Positions 9,394-19,120 are shown, numbered from the stretch's first letter. The stretch: 64,000 nucleotides of DNA from Burkholderiales bacterium (GCA_019634975.1 JAHCAI010000007.1:62001-126000); one strand, 5' to 3'. Numbers and translations: made by a program. Notes: generated by a model not told the origin, from the sequence alone.

Positions 9394-10857
9394 CTAAAGC
9401 CCCAGCTCTGCCCACAAGGCATCGACGCGCCGCTTCACGTCATCGCTCATCGCAATCGGCGTGCCCCATTCGCGGTTCGTTTCAGCCGGCCATTTGTTCG
9501 TCGCGTCGATGCCCATCTTCGAGCCGAGGCCGGCAACCGGGCTGGCGAAGTCGAGATAGTCGATCGGCGTCGCGTCGGCGATCAGCGTGTCTCGCTTCGG
9601 ATCGACGCGCGTGGTCATCGCCCAGATCACGTCCTTCCAGTCGCGCACGTTGACGTCGTCATCGGTGACGATGATGAACTTGGTGTACATGAACTGGCGC
9701 AGGAAACTCCAGATGCCGAACATCACGCGCTTGGCGTGGCCCGGATACTGTTTTTTGATGCTGACGCAGGCGACGCGGTAGGAGCAGCCTTCCGGCGGCA
9801 GATGGAAGTCGACGATCTCCGGAAACTGCTTGACCAGCAGCGGCACGAACACTTCGTTGAGCGCCTCGCCCAGCACCGCCGGCTCGTCCGGTGGCTTGCC
9901 GGTGTAGGTCGAGTGGTAAATCGCATCGCGGCGCAGCGTGATGCGCTCGACGGTGAATACCGGAAACCTGTCTTGTTCGTTGTAATAGCCGGTGTGATCG
10001 CCGAAGGGGCCTTCCAAAGCGGTTTCACCGGGATGGATATGACCTTCGAGCACGATCTCGGCGCGCGCCGGCACCATCAGGTCATGGGCAAGGCACTGCG
10101 CGATTTCGGTTTTTTCGCCGCGCAGCAGGCCGGCAAACTGGTATTCGGACAGCGCGTCCGGAACCGGCGTCACCGCGCCGAGCATGGTCGCCGGATCGGC
10201 GCCCAATGCCACTGCCACCGGAAAAGGATCGCGCGGATTGGCCAGACAATGGTCACGGTAATCGAGCGCGCCGCCGCGATGCGCGAGCCAGCGCATGATG
10301 AGCTTGTTCCTGCCGATCACCTGCTGCCGGTAAATGCCGAGGTTCTGCCGCGTCTTGTTGGGGCCGCGCGTGACCGTCAGACCCCAGGTGATCAGCGGTC
10401 CGGCATCACCGGGCCAGCAGGTCTGCACCGGCAGGCGCGCGAGATCGACATCGCCGCCCTCCCACACGATCTCCTGGCAGACCGGGTCGCGCACCCGCTT
10501 CGGCGCCATCGACAGCACCTGGCGCAAGAGCGGCAGCTTGTCCCAGGCATCCTTCAGTCCCTTCGGCGGTTCGGGTTCCTTCAGCTGCGCAAGCAGCTGG
10601 CCCAGTTCGCGCAGCGCGGCCACCGAGTCGCGGCCCATGCCGCGCGCGACGCGCTGCGGCGTGCCGAACAGGTTGCCGAGCACCGCCATCGTGTGGCCCT
10701 TCGGCTTTTCGAACAGCAGCGCGGGTCCGCCCGCCTTCAGCACGCGGTCGCAGATCTCGGTCATTTCCAGCTTCGGATCGACTTCGACGGCGATGCGCTT
10801 GAGCTGGCCGTCACGCTCGAGGCCGGCGATGAAGTCGCGCAGGTCGCGATAGCTCAT
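9394..10857 (-). CDS. ubiD: UbiD family 4-hydroxy-3-polyprenylbenzoate decarboxylase
   Basis: A 487-residue protein starting [22 protein letters not shown]. Family marks include [14 protein letters not shown], the cofactor-binding region [38 protein letters not shown] and the ITRTD-like region [19 protein letters not shown]. It decarboxylates the prenylated ring precursor in ubiquinone synthesis and needs prenylated FMN made by UbiX (not in the window). It follows ubiA with an ATGA overlap. A longer frame to 11049 only reads through ubiA antisense to its own frame and was rejected. Confidence 0.95.
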   Translation of the reverse strand: MSYRDLRDFIAGLERDGQLKRIAVEVDPKLEMTEICDRVLKAGGPALLFEKPKGHTMAVLGNLFGTPQRVARGMGRDSVAALRELGQLLAQLKEPEPPKGLKDAWDKLPLLRQVLSMAPKRVRDPVCQEIVWEGGDVDLARLPVQTCWPGDAGPLITWGLTVTRGPNKTRQNLGIYRQQVIGRNKLIMRWLAHRGGALDYRDHCLANPRDPFPVAVALGADPATMLGAVTPVPDALSEYQFAGLLRGEKTEIAQCLAHDLMVPARAEIVLEGHIHPGETALEGPFGDHTGYYNEQDRFPVFTVERITLRRDAIYHSTYTGKPPDEPAVLGEALNEVFVPLLVKQFPEIVDFHLPPEGCSYRVACVSIKKQYPGHAKRVMFGIWSFLRQFMYTKFIIVTDDDVNVRDWKDVIWAMTTRVDPKRDTLIADATPIDYLDFASPVAGLGSKMGIDATNKWPAETNREWGTPIAMSDDVKRRVDALWAELGL

Positions 10858-11738
10858 CGCAGCACCCGCAGGTTCAGCGCGAGATCTGCGGCAAGCCCGA
10901 TGAAAATCACGCAGCCCACCCAGTTGTTGTGGAGAAAAGCCCTGAAGCAGCCTTCGCGGGTGCGGCTGCGGATCATCCGGTACTGCAATGCGACCAGCAG
11001 CACAGCCATCGCCAGCCCGGCGAAGTACAGCACATCGCGCATCTGCCACCAGCCGATCCAGGCCATCAGTCCGAGAAAGGCCGCATGGCAGGCCATTACC
11101 GCGGGCACGTCGTAACGGCCAAACAGGATGGCCGATGACTTGACGCCGATCTTCAGATCGTCGTCGCGGTCGACCATCGCGTACTCCGTGTCATAGGCGA
11201 TCGCCCAGAACATCGTCGCCAGCACCAGCCACCAGGCCACCTTCGGCAGGGCATTCCACTCCGCGGCATAGGCCATCGGAATGCCGAAACCGAAGGCAAG
11301 GCCCAGCCAGGCCTGGGGCAGCGGGAACACGCGCTTGACAAAGGGATAGATCACGGCGATCGCGGCGGCGGCAAAGGCGAGCCTGACGGTCAGCGGGTTG
11401 AGCAGCAACACCAGGCCGAAGGCCAGCAGCAGCAGCACGCCGGCCAGCGCCAGGGCTTCCCGCGGGGAGACCACGCCGGCTGCCAGCGGGCGATTCTTCG
11501 TGCGTTCGACATGGGGATCGAAGTTGCGGTCGGCGTAATCATTGACCACGCAGCCGGCGGAGCGCATCAGCACGGTGCCGGTGATGAAAATCAGCAGGAT
11601 GTCGGGCTGGGGCAGGCCGCCGGCGGCAAACCACAGCCCCCACAGCGTCGGCCACAGCAGCAACAGGATGCCGATGGGCTTGTCGAGCCGCATCAGCTGC
11701 TCATAGGCGTTCAGGCGCTGCTTCAGCGTCAGGGTCAC
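10854..11738 (-). CDS. ubiA: 4-hydroxybenzoate polyprenyltransferase
   Basis: A 294-residue integral membrane prenyltransferase. The first aspartate-rich motif is NDYADRNFD (with [31 protein letters not shown]) and the second is [20 protein letters not shown]. It attaches the polyprenyl chain to 4-hydroxybenzoate. I used the GTG at 11738, which gives the usual N-terminus ([22 protein letters not shown]) and overlaps the ubiC stop as GTGA; an in-frame extension to 12242 duplicates ubiC sequence in a wrong frame. Confidence 0.95.
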   Translation of the reverse strand: MTLTLKQRLNAYEQLMRLDKPIGILLLLWPTLWGLWFAAGGLPQPDILLIFITGTVLMRSAGCVVNDYADRNFDPHVERTKNRPLAAGVVSPREALALAGVLLLLAFGLVLLLNPLTVRLAFAAAAIAVIYPFVKRVFPLPQAWLGLAFGFGIPMAYAAEWNALPKVAWWLVLATMFWAIAYDTEYAMVDRDDDLKIGVKSSAILFGRYDVPAVMACHAAFLGLMAWIGWWQMRDVLYFAGLAMAVLLVALQYRMIRSRTREGCFRAFLHNNWVGCVIFIGLAADLALNLRVLR

Positions 11739-12268
11739 AGGTCGGCTACCGCGGGCAGGAAAACTTCGCTGACCAGTATAGGCGATTTGCCCGCGGCAAA
11801 AATCGAGCGCCTGGCCCACAGCGCGGCCGGCGGACGCCTCAGCCGCGCCGCGGCGCGGCGATACAGCGGATGGCCGCGGCCGAGTTTTTTCTGGCGCAGC
11901 GGAAAACGCGCGATGCGCGGATCGGCAAACAGCGCCGCGCCCAGCGGCCGGTTGCCGAGCACCCCGACACCGCGCCAGGCACCGCGCAGCGCCCCCGCAT
12001 CGAACACCGTGTGTGCGAACACCAGCGGCGTCGCGCCGCGCAGCAGCAGCACCTCGCGCACCATCACGCGCGCGGTCCGTGACGCAAACAGGAAGGCCTC
12101 GTCCGGGTTGGGCCGGCGCAGACCCTGGAACAGCACCCGCACGCTGATGCTGCCGGCCTGCCGCTCCAGCCGCGCCGTCAGCGAACCGGGATCGGTCAGC
12201 CAGCGGCGGAGGCGGCCGGCCGCGACGGGCGCGGCGCACCACAGGGAATCTCGGGGAATGGCATTCAC
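11735..12268 (-). CDS. ubiC: chorismate pyruvate-lyase
   Basis: A 177-residue protein matching UbiC: LTDPGSLTARLERQAG near residue 25, VREVLL near 70, and LGNRPLGAALFADPRIARFPL near 105-125. It removes pyruvate from chorismate to give 4-hydroxybenzoate, the substrate of the next enzyme UbiA. The order ubiC-ubiA-ubiD on one strand with four-base overlaps follows the order of the reactions. Confidence 0.92.
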   Translation of the reverse strand: MNAIPRDSLWCAAPVAAGRLRRWLTDPGSLTARLERQAGSISVRVLFQGLRRPNPDEAFLFASRTARVMVREVLLLRGATPLVFAHTVFDAGALRGAWRGVGVLGNRPLGAALFADPRIARFPLRQKKLGRGHPLYRRAAARLRRPPAALWARRSIFAAGKSPILVSEVFLPAVADL

Positions 12269-12328
12269 GGCGGAAATTTCCGAATGGCCGATTATCGCAT
12301 CTTCATTCCGCGCGAAGCGCCACCCGCC

Positions 12329-14431
12329 TCACACCTTCAGGTATTCATTGCGCCCGCCGAGCCAGCGCGCGAGATGCGCCTTTGCCGCCTCCGGCTGTTC
12401 GCGCAACAGCTGCTCCGCGGCGTCGCGCGCCGCGTCGAGCAGGTCGAGGTCGACAGCGAGGTCGGCGAAACGCAGCATCGGCACGCCGCTCTGCCGCGCA
12501 CCGAGCAATTCGCCGGGGCCGCGCAGGTTCAGGTCCTGGCGCGCGATCTCGAAGCCGTCGGTCTGTTCGTAGATCACCTTCAAGCGCTCCTTCGCCAGCG
12601 CCGAAAGCGGCGCCTGGTAGAGCAGCACGCAGGTGCTTTCGGCGGCGCCGCGGCCGACGCGGCCGCGCAGCTGGTGCAGCTGCGACAGGCCCATGCGCTC
12701 GGCATGTTCGATGACCATCAGCGAAGCATTGGGCACGTCGACGCCGACCTCGATCACCGTCGTCGCCACCAGCAGCTGCACTTCCCCCGCCTTGAACGCG
12801 GCCATTACGGCCTGCTTCTCCGCGCTTTTCATGCGGCCGTGGACAAGGCCGACGCGCAGTTCGGGAAAGGTCTGCTGCAGATGGGCGTGGGTGTCGAGCG
12901 CGGTCTGCAGCTGCAGTTTTTCCGATTCCTCGATCAGCGGACAGACCCAGTAGGCCTGACGCCCGGCAATGCAGGCGTCACGCACGCGCTGGATCACCTC
13001 GTCGCGGCGCTCCTCCGATACCAACCGCGTCGCCACCGGCGTACGCCCGGGCGGCAGCTCGTCGATCACCGACACGTCGAGATCGGCGTAGTAACTCATC
13101 GCCAGCGTGCGCGGAATCGGCGTCGCACTCATCATCAGCTGATGCGGCTGCAGCCCTCTCGTCGACTGAGTGCCCTTCTGGCGCAGCGCGAGCCGCTGAT
13201 GGACGCCAAAGCGATGCTGCTCGTCGATGATCGCCAGGCCCAGCCGGCTGAACACCACGGCCTCCTCGAACAGCGCGTGGGTGCCGACAACGACCCGGGC
13301 TTCGCCCCCGGACACATGGGCGAGTTCCTGCTTCTTGACGCTGCTTTTCAAGCCTCCGGAGAGCCAGGCCACAGGGATACCGAGCGGCCCGAGCCAGTCG
13401 GCGAACTTGCGGTAATGCTGCTCGGCGAGGATTTCGGTGGGCGCCATCACGGCGGCCTGGTATCCGTTTTCCACGCACTGCACCGCGGCGAGTGCAGCGA
13501 CGACGGTCTTGCCGCTGCCGACGTCGCCCTGCAGCAGGCGCTGCATCGGATGGGCCTCACCGAGGTCGGCGCGGATCTGCGCGAGCACCGCGTTCTGCGC
13601 CCGCGTCAGCCGGAACGGCAGGCGCTTCAACAAGGCGTCGACCAGCTGCCCGCGCGCGGCAAGCACCGGCGCGCCGGCCGCGCGCCGCCGCCGGTAATGC
13701 ACGCGCATCGACAGCTGCTGCGCGAGCAGCTCGTCAAACTTCATGCGCCGCCACGCCGGATGGGTGCGGCCCTGCAAGGTCGCCCGGGCAACGTCGGGCG
13801 GCGGGTTGTGCAGCAGGCGTACCGCCGCTTCGAAATCCGGCAGGCCCAGGGCGTCGAGCAGCGGCCGGGGCAGCGTTTCCGCCAGCGATTCCCCGGCCAG
13901 TGCGCGTGCGATCATCCGCCGCAGGCTGTCCTGGCCGAGGCCGGCAGTGGTCGGATACACCGGTGTCAGCGCTTCCGCCACCGGCGCATCGGCGTCGAGC
14001 ACGCGATAGCGCGGATGCACCATCTCCGGTCCGAAATGCCCCAGGCGCACCGCGCCGTAGACCCGCACAGGGTTGCCCACCGCCAGCGTTTTCACCTGGC
14101 TGCCGTAGAAATTGAGGAAGCGCAGCGTCAGCTCGCCGCTGCCATCGCGGATGCGGCAAACCAGCTGGCGTTTGGGCCGGTACCTGATGTCGCATTCGAT
14201 GACCTCGCCCTGCACCAGCAATTCGGCGCCAGGCTGCGCCTCGCCCAGCGGGCACAGCCGCGTTTCGTCGTCGTAGCGCAGCGGCAGGTGCAACACGAGG
14301 TCGAAGCGGCGGCGGATGCCGAGCTTTGCCAGCCTGTCGGCCGCGGCGCCGCCGATGCCGGGCAGCTCCGGCTTCGCAGTGGCCGCCGCGCGGCGCGGAC
14401 GCGCCGCGGGTTTGCGTCGCTCTGCCGCCAC
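12329..14431 (-). CDS. recG: ATP-dependent DNA helicase RecG
   Basis: A 700-residue superfamily 2 helicase. The N-terminal wedge/OB domain (LHLPLRYDDETRL...VYGAVRLGHFGPEMVHPRY) comes first. The helicase motifs follow: Walker A LLQGDVGSGKTVVAA, Ia MAPTEILAEQH, II IIDEQHRFGV, III MSATPIPRTLAMSYY, and VI HQLRGRVGRG. The C-terminus has QDLNLRGPGELLGARQSG. It remodels stalled forks and Holliday junctions. It is 13 bp after ridA and 60 bp before ubiC on the same strand. Confidence 0.97.
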   Translation of the reverse strand: MAAERRKPAARPRRAAATAKPELPGIGGAAADRLAKLGIRRRFDLVLHLPLRYDDETRLCPLGEAQPGAELLVQGEVIECDIRYRPKRQLVCRIRDGSGELTLRFLNFYGSQVKTLAVGNPVRVYGAVRLGHFGPEMVHPRYRVLDADAPVAEALTPVYPTTAGLGQDSLRRMIARALAGESLAETLPRPLLDALGLPDFEAAVRLLHNPPPDVARATLQGRTHPAWRRMKFDELLAQQLSMRVHYRRRRAAGAPVLAARGQLVDALLKRLPFRLTRAQNAVLAQIRADLGEAHPMQRLLQGDVGSGKTVVAALAAVQCVENGYQAAVMAPTEILAEQHYRKFADWLGPLGIPVAWLSGGLKSSVKKQELAHVSGGEARVVVGTHALFEEAVVFSRLGLAIIDEQHRFGVHQRLALRQKGTQSTRGLQPHQLMMSATPIPRTLAMSYYADLDVSVIDELPPGRTPVATRLVSEERRDEVIQRVRDACIAGRQAYWVCPLIEESEKLQLQTALDTHAHLQQTFPELRVGLVHGRMKSAEKQAVMAAFKAGEVQLLVATTVIEVGVDVPNASLMVIEHAERMGLSQLHQLRGRVGRGAAESTCVLLYQAPLSALAKERLKVIYEQTDGFEIARQDLNLRGPGELLGARQSGVPMLRFADLAVDLDLLDAARDAAEQLLREQPEAAKAHLARWLGGRNEYLKV

Positions 14432-14443
14432 GCCGGCGCCTCC

Positions 14444-14824
14444 TCAGCCGAGGTGCATCACGGCATCGACTTCGACCAGCGCATTGCGCGGCAGGCTGGC
14501 GACGCCGATCGCGGCGCGCGCCGGGTAGGGTTCGCGGAAGTAGGTCGCCATGATTTCGTTGACCCTGGCGAAATGGCCGAGGTCGGTCAGGTAGACATTG
14601 ACCTTGACGCAGTCATCGAGGCTGCCGCCGGCCGCGGCGGCGACCGCCTTCAGGTTGTCGAATACGCGGCGGATCTGCGCATCGATGCCGTCGACCATCT
14701 GCATCGTCGCCGGATCGAGGCCGATCTGCCCGGAGAGATAGACGGTGTCGCCGCAGCGCACCGCCTGGGAGTAGGTGCCGATCGCCTGCGGCGCGGCGGT
14801 TGTGTGTACCGGCTGTCGGGTCAT
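14444..14824 (-). CDS. ridA: RidA family enamine/imine deaminase
   Basis: A 126-residue YjgF/YER057c/UK114 protein. It has the family blocks [41 protein letters not shown], the substrate-binding arginine in [13 protein letters not shown] and the glutamate in [13 protein letters not shown]. It hydrolyses reactive enamine/imine intermediates made by PLP enzymes. It is the first gene of the ridA-recG-ubiCAD run. Confidence 0.93.
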   Translation of the reverse strand: MTRQPVHTTAAPQAIGTYSQAVRCGDTVYLSGQIGLDPATMQMVDGIDAQIRRVFDNLKAVAAAAGGSLDDCVKVNVYLTDLGHFARVNEIMATYFREPYPARAAIGVASLPRNALVEVDAVMHLG

Positions 14825-14903
14825 GTCGGCTCCAGCATGGTCATTGCGGCAAATGCGCTATCTTGATGCGCCTCGCCGCGGATTTCAATGCGGGAGCATC
14901 CGT

Positions 14904-16055
14904 TCAGGACGGCAGGTTCAGCACATACTTGGCGAGGATGTTGCGCTGGATCTCGTTGGAACCGCCGTAAATCGTGCCGGGGCGCGAGTTGTAGAACGGC
15001 GACAGCACGTCGATCTCGTCGTTGCCGATCGCCACTTCGCCTTCGACCGCGCCGTATTCGCCGGCAGCCTCGATCAGCAGCTCGGACAGGCGCTGGTAGG
15101 TGTCCATCGACCACACCTTGAGCATCGACACATCGGGGCCCAGCGCCTCGCCGCGGCGCACCTTGTCGACGAAGCGGCGATAGAGCGAGCCGAGGTCGGC
15201 GAGGTCGAGCTGCAGCTGCGTCAGGCGCTCGACAAAGGCCGGGTCGGACATCAGCCCGCGCGCCCGCGCCAGCATCTCGAGCTTCTCCATCGCCTGCAGC
15301 GGCCGCCGCGGGCTGCCGATGTTCAGGCGCTCGAAGCCGAGCAGGCCCTTGGCGATGGTCCAGCCCTTGTGCAGCTCGCCGACCAGGTTTTCCTTCGGCG
15401 TGCGCACGTTGTCGAAGAACACCTGGCAGAACTCCTCGTGCCCGGCGATGTTGCGGATGGTGCGCAGCGTGATGCCCGGCGTCTTCATGTCGACCAGGAA
15501 AAAGCTGATGCCCTCCTGCTTTTTCCTCGCCTGCTTGTCGGTGCGCGCCAGCACGTAGATGTGGGTCGCATCGTGCGCCATCGAGGTCCAGATCTTGCTG
15601 CCGTTGATGACATAGTCATTGCCGTCGGGAACCGCCTCGGTGCGCAGGCTGGCGAGATCGGAGCCGGCATTGGGCTCGGAATACCCCTGGCACCAGATTG
15701 CCTCGCCGGCGATGATCTTCGGCAAAAAGTGCGCGCGCTGGGCGTCGTTGCCGAAACGGATCAGCGTCGGCCCGACCATGGTCAGGCCCTGGTCGGGCAT
15801 GCGGCCGACACCGGCGCGTTCGGTTTCCTCGTAGTAGATCAGCAGCTTGGTCGGCGCCAGGCCCATGCCGCCGTGCTCGCGCGGCCAGTTGGGCGCAATC
15901 CAGCCCTTCCTCGACAGCTTCAGGTACCAGTCGCGGCATTCATGCCAGCGCATGCGCCGCGGCAGGAACTTGTATTCCGCGGGAAACTCGTTCTCGAAAA
16001 ATGTGCGGACTTCCCTGCGGAAATCCTCGTCGCTCATTGCATTCCAGTCGCTCAT
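14904..16055 (-). CDS. acyl-CoA dehydrogenase, subunit 1 of a pair
   Basis: A 383-residue flavoprotein. It has the FAD/substrate signature WCQGYSEPNAGSDLASLRTEA, GSKIWTSMAHDATHIYVLARTD and the C-terminal GTIYGGSNEIQRNILAKYVL. At the position where medium-chain enzymes carry the catalytic Glu (IYEG) this protein has Gly (IYGG). It therefore belongs to the class whose base lies elsewhere or in the partner subunit. The stop codon of the upstream subunit overlaps its ATG (ATGA). I infer a heteromeric dehydrogenase acting on an unusual or ring-type acyl-CoA; the substrate is unknown. Confidence 0.88.
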   Translation of the reverse strand: MSDWNAMSDEDFRREVRTFFENEFPAEYKFLPRRMRWHECRDWYLKLSRKGWIAPNWPREHGGMGLAPTKLLIYYEETERAGVGRMPDQGLTMVGPTLIRFGNDAQRAHFLPKIIAGEAIWCQGYSEPNAGSDLASLRTEAVPDGNDYVINGSKIWTSMAHDATHIYVLARTDKQARKKQEGISFFLVDMKTPGITLRTIRNIAGHEEFCQVFFDNVRTPKENLVGELHKGWTIAKGLLGFERLNIGSPRRPLQAMEKLEMLARARGLMSDPAFVERLTQLQLDLADLGSLYRRFVDKVRRGEALGPDVSMLKVWSMDTYQRLSELLIEAAGEYGAVEGEVAIGNDEIDVLSPFYNSRPGTIYGGSNEIQRNILAKYVLNLPS

Positions 16056-17194
16056 GCCTGCCTCCCGCTGCTGCCTGCCTCCAGTGCCGCATAGCGCGCG
16101 CGGTGCGCGCGGCCATTGCCCAGCCAGGCCGATACCGTCATCGCGCGCTTGGCATAGAGACCGACATCGCAATCCTCGGTGAAGCCGATGGCGCCATGGA
16201 ACTGTATCGCCGCGCGGGTGATCGCCAGCGCAGCCTCGGCGCAGCGCGACTTGGCGCGGCTCGCCGCCCGCGCCCGCGCCGACGTGTCCGGGCCGCCGTC
16301 GAGCTCGGCCACCGTTTCGCGCAGCACCGCGTCGGCCAGTTCCTGCTGGATGTGCAGGTCCACCGCGCGGTGCTGCAGCGCCTGGAAGCTGCCGATGGGC
16401 TTGCCGAACTGCACCCGCGTCTTCATGTACTCGAGGCTCATCTCGTGGGCGCGCTTCATGATGCCCACCAGTTCGGCGGACCCCACCGCGGCGGCATGGT
16501 CGATGGCGCGGTCCAGTGCGTCGCGTGCGGCCTTGCCGGAGGCCAGCACCTGCTCGCGCGGCACCACGACATCACTCAGGCTGACGCTGCCGTAGCAGCG
16601 GCCGTCGGCCAGCGGCTGGCTGGCCGTGCTGCAGCCGGCGGCATCGCGCGGTATCCACAGCAGCTGCAGCTCGCCCCCGGCCAGCGCGCTGACCACATAG
16701 CCGTCGGCCGCGGCCGCGCCCATCACGAAGCGCTTGTCACCGCTGACCCGGAACCCGCCTTCAAAAGGCACGGCGACAGTGGCAAGCTGCCGGCCGCCGA
16801 AATCATCGGGCTGTTCCTGCCAGGCCACCACCGGCACCCGGGTGCCGGCGGCGATGCCGCCCAGCAGCCCGTCGCGCAGCGACGTCGCCGCAGCCCCCTC
16901 CAGCGCGCGCGCCGCGAGTACCGCCACCGCGGTGTACGGCTCCGGCGTCAGCGCACGGCCCAGGCCTTCGGCGACGATCGCCGCCTCGGACAGGCCGAGG
17001 CCGAGCCCGCCGCAGGACTCGGGCACCAGCACCCCCAGCCAGCCCAGCTCGGCCAGCTGGCGCCACTGGGCGGCATCGAACTCGGCATGCGTCTGCGCCA
17101 GCGCGCGCACCCGCGGCAGGTCGGCGCCGTGCTTCACGTAATCGCCAACGCTCTGCGCCAGCAGCGCGGCATGTTCCATGTCTTGACCGGTCAT
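16052..17194 (-). CDS. acyl-CoA dehydrogenase, subunit 2 of a pair
   Basis: A 380-residue partner of the preceding gene. It carries LGWLGVLVPESCGGLGLGLSEAAIVAEGLG, SLEYMKTRVQFGKPIGSFQALQHRAVDL and QFHGAIGFTEDCDVGLYAKRAM, a layout close to the beta-type subunits of heterodimeric dehydrogenases such as those in steroid side-chain breakdown. Loops in the middle domain are divergent (FVMGAAAADGYVVSALAGGE). It is first in the two-gene unit; no CoA ligase or thiolase is nearby. Confidence 0.87.
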   Translation of the reverse strand: MTGQDMEHAALLAQSVGDYVKHGADLPRVRALAQTHAEFDAAQWRQLAELGWLGVLVPESCGGLGLGLSEAAIVAEGLGRALTPEPYTAVAVLAARALEGAAATSLRDGLLGGIAAGTRVPVVAWQEQPDDFGGRQLATVAVPFEGGFRVSGDKRFVMGAAAADGYVVSALAGGELQLLWIPRDAAGCSTASQPLADGRCYGSVSLSDVVVPREQVLASGKAARDALDRAIDHAAAVGSAELVGIMKRAHEMSLEYMKTRVQFGKPIGSFQALQHRAVDLHIQQELADAVLRETVAELDGGPDTSARARAASRAKSRCAEAALAITRAAIQFHGAIGFTEDCDVGLYAKRAMTVSAWLGNGRAHRARYAALEAGSSGRQA

Positions 17195-17226
17195 CCTGTA
17201 TCTCCACTCCGGAGCAATGAATTTTT

Positions 17227-17252
17227 TATAAAATTCTGTTTTTATTCGTTAT
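17227..17252 (-). repeat. degenerate inverted copy (F) of the AT-rich motif
   Basis: The minus strand reads AATAAAAACAGAATTTTATA here, matching 16 of 20 positions of AATAAAAACAAATACTTATA. It lies in the 204-bp divergent gap between the dehydrogenase pair and the sodium-channel gene, and could equally be promoter-type AT-rich DNA. It is the only copy in the opposite orientation. Confidence 0.35.
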
Positions 17253-17398
17253 TTCAGGTTCACAATCCAGCACCCGCAGCTTACCGAATCGCGACCCTCG
17301 CAGCCACGGTTAGGCACAGCATGCGGAATCGCCCGGCGCAGGACGGCGCCAGCCCACGATTCCCTGATTCATACAACTTCCCCGACATACTGCCCATC

Positions 17399-18232
17399 AT
17401 GACCACTTCCACAAACGCTCCCGGCTGGCGCGGCCGGCTCGGCGCGACCATCGAAGGCTCGCGCGTGCAAACCCTGATCATCGCGCTGATTCTCGTCAAC
17501 GCCGCAATCCTTGGCCTCGAAACCAGCGCGGCCGTCATGGCAGACTGGGGCTGGCTGCTGCTGCCGCTCGACCAGGCGATACTCGCGGTGTTCGTGGTCG
17601 AACTGGTGCTGCGCATCGCGGCGCATGGCTGGCGTTTTTTCCGCGATCCCTGGAGTGTGTTCGACTTCATCGTCGTCGCCATTGCGCTGCTGCCGGCCAG
17701 CGGGCCCTTCGCCGTGCTGCGTGCGCTGCGGGTGCTGCGGGTGCTGCGCCTGCTGACCATGGTGCCCAACATGCGCCGCGTGGTCGGCGGTCTGCTCTCG
17801 GCAATTCCGGGGCTCGCCTCGGTGTTCGGCATCATTTCCATCATTTTCTACGTCGCCGCCGTGATCGCCACCAAGCTCTTCGGCGGCCACTTCCCCGACT
17901 GGTTCGGCACCCTGGGCGACAGCGCCTACACGCTGTTCCAGGTGATGACGCTGGAGAGCTGGTCGATGGGCATCGTGCGCCCGGTGATGGAGGTCTTCCC
18001 GCAGGCCTGGATATTCTTCGTGCTGTTCATCCTGATCTCGACCTTCACGATGCTCAACCTGTTCATCGCGGTGATCGTCAACGCGATCCAGGCCGAGCAC
18101 GACATCGAGATCCGCGACAAGGAATCCGGTGCCCCGCCTGCACCGGAGGTGCAGCTGCGCGACGAGGTCCGCGCGATGCGCGGTGAACTGCAGGAACTGC
18201 GCCGCCTGCTGGAGCGGCAGGCCACCCGCTGA
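17399..18232 (+). CDS. voltage-gated sodium channel (NaChBac/NavAb type)
   Basis: A 277-residue, single-domain six-helix channel. S1-S3 span about residues 22-98. S4 has four arginines at three-residue spacing (R108, R111, R114, R117). The pore helix leads to the selectivity filter TLESWSMG (184-191), whose Glu186 is the sodium-selecting ring in BacNav channels. S6 runs about 203-229, and a C-terminal coiled coil (247-277, EVRAMRGELQELRRLLERQ) would hold the tetramer. Calcium channels have more Asp in the filter, so sodium is the likely ion. The start at 17399 gives the usual short N-terminus; the frame extends far upstream without homology. Confidence 0.92.
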   Translation: MTTSTNAPGWRGRLGATIEGSRVQTLIIALILVNAAILGLETSAAVMADWGWLLLPLDQAILAVFVVELVLRIAAHGWRFFRDPWSVFDFIVVAIALLPASGPFAVLRALRVLRVLRLLTMVPNMRRVVGGLLSAIPGLASVFGIISIIFYVAAVIATKLFGGHFPDWFGTLGDSAYTLFQVMTLESWSMGIVRPVMEVFPQAWIFFVLFILISTFTMLNLFIAVIVNAIQAEHDIEIRDKESGAPPAPEVQLRDEVRAMRGELQELRRLLERQATR

Positions 18233-18251
18233 GCGCCGCCGGGTTCCGCTG

Positions 18252-18815
18252 ATGCCCCGCAAAAAACGCCTGCACAGGCTGCTGCCCACGCGCGAAAAAC
18301 TGGAGGCCCATCGCGGCCTGCGCTGGCTCGCGCCCTGGCTCGGACATCCGCGGCTGTGGCAATGGTCGCGCCGCGGGGTCGCCCTCGGTGTCGCGCTGGG
18401 AATCTTTTTCGGGCTGTTGATCCCGCTCGCACAGATCCCGCTGACGGCGGCCGCGGCGATCATCCTGCGCGCCAACCTGCCGGTGGCGGCGGCCAGCACG
18501 CTGGTCACCAACCCGGTCACCTTCGGACCGGTGTACTTCGCGGCCTACAAGCTGGGCAGCTGGATCACCGGCGACACCTCGTTGCCCCCCGAGGATCCGG
18601 CGCTGGCGGACAACAGCGTGAGGGACAAGCCCCTGCTCGAACGCATCGCGGCGCTGGGCAAGCCCCTGCTCACGGGACTGGCGGTGATGGCGGTTTCCAT
18701 CGGCGTGCTGACCTACTTTGTCATCGACTGGCTCTGGCGCTGGTGGACCGCGCGGCGCTGGCGCCGCCGGAGAACCCGGCAGCCGCCGCGCACAGACCCC
18801 GGCGAAAAACCATGA
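18252..18815 (+). CDS. DUF2062 membrane protein
   Basis: A 187-residue protein with three membrane segments. It has the family block RRGVALGVALGIFFGLLIPLAQIPLTAAAAIILRANLPVAAASTLVTNPVTFGPVYFAAYKLG (about 46-110), a C-terminal helix (LLTGLAVMAVSIGVLTYFVIDWLW) and a basic tail. DUF2062 proteins are inner-membrane proteins of unknown role. It starts 19 bp after the sodium-channel stop and probably shares its transcript. Confidence 0.85.
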   Translation: MPRKKRLHRLLPTREKLEAHRGLRWLAPWLGHPRLWQWSRRGVALGVALGIFFGLLIPLAQIPLTAAAAIILRANLPVAAASTLVTNPVTFGPVYFAAYKLGSWITGDTSLPPEDPALADNSVRDKPLLERIAALGKPLLTGLAVMAVSIGVLTYFVIDWLWRWWTARRWRRRRTRQPPRTDPGEKP

Positions 18816-18904
18816 GAAAACGGGGCAAGGGCCGGCTTGCCGCAGGCCGTCTCCAGGACCGCGCTGGTCGAACCCGAGGGATCGCTCGCCAGCCCTGCAC
18901 CAAC

Positions 18905-18933
18905 AAAAAAAGCCACCGGAGGGTGGCTTTTTT
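18905..18933. terminator. bidirectional rho-independent terminator
   Basis: A perfect stem AGCCACC / GGTGGCT (18911-18917, 18922-18928) with a GGAG loop is flanked by A7 on the left and T5-6 on the right. It can end the channel-DUF2062 transcript (+) and the tRNA-Ala transcript (-). Confidence 0.85.
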
Positions 18934-18937
18934 GTTT

Positions 18938-19013
<76 letters not shown>

Positions 19014-19061
19014 GAAAAGAGGGGCGGATTTTACCCGCTTGCCGGGCAGGCGGCAAATGGG

Positions 19062-19090
19062 CCTTTGCGCATGGCACCGCCGGATATAAT
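19062..19090 (+). promoter_or_regulatory. probable promoter of the SapC-like gene
   Basis: A perfect -10 box TATAAT lies at 19085-19090, 30 bp before the ATG at 19121. The -35 region is poor (TTTGCG-like at 19064). The short distance leaves a leader of about 20-25 nt. Confidence 0.5.
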
Positions 19091-19120
19091 CGGCCGCATT
19101 CCGGCTCCGATTCACCCGCG

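Noticed and set aside
6929..9415. Minus-strand frame of 828 codons
   Set aside because: It is antisense to the beta-CASP and PBP4 genes and out of frame with the real membrane protein at 8521-9312.
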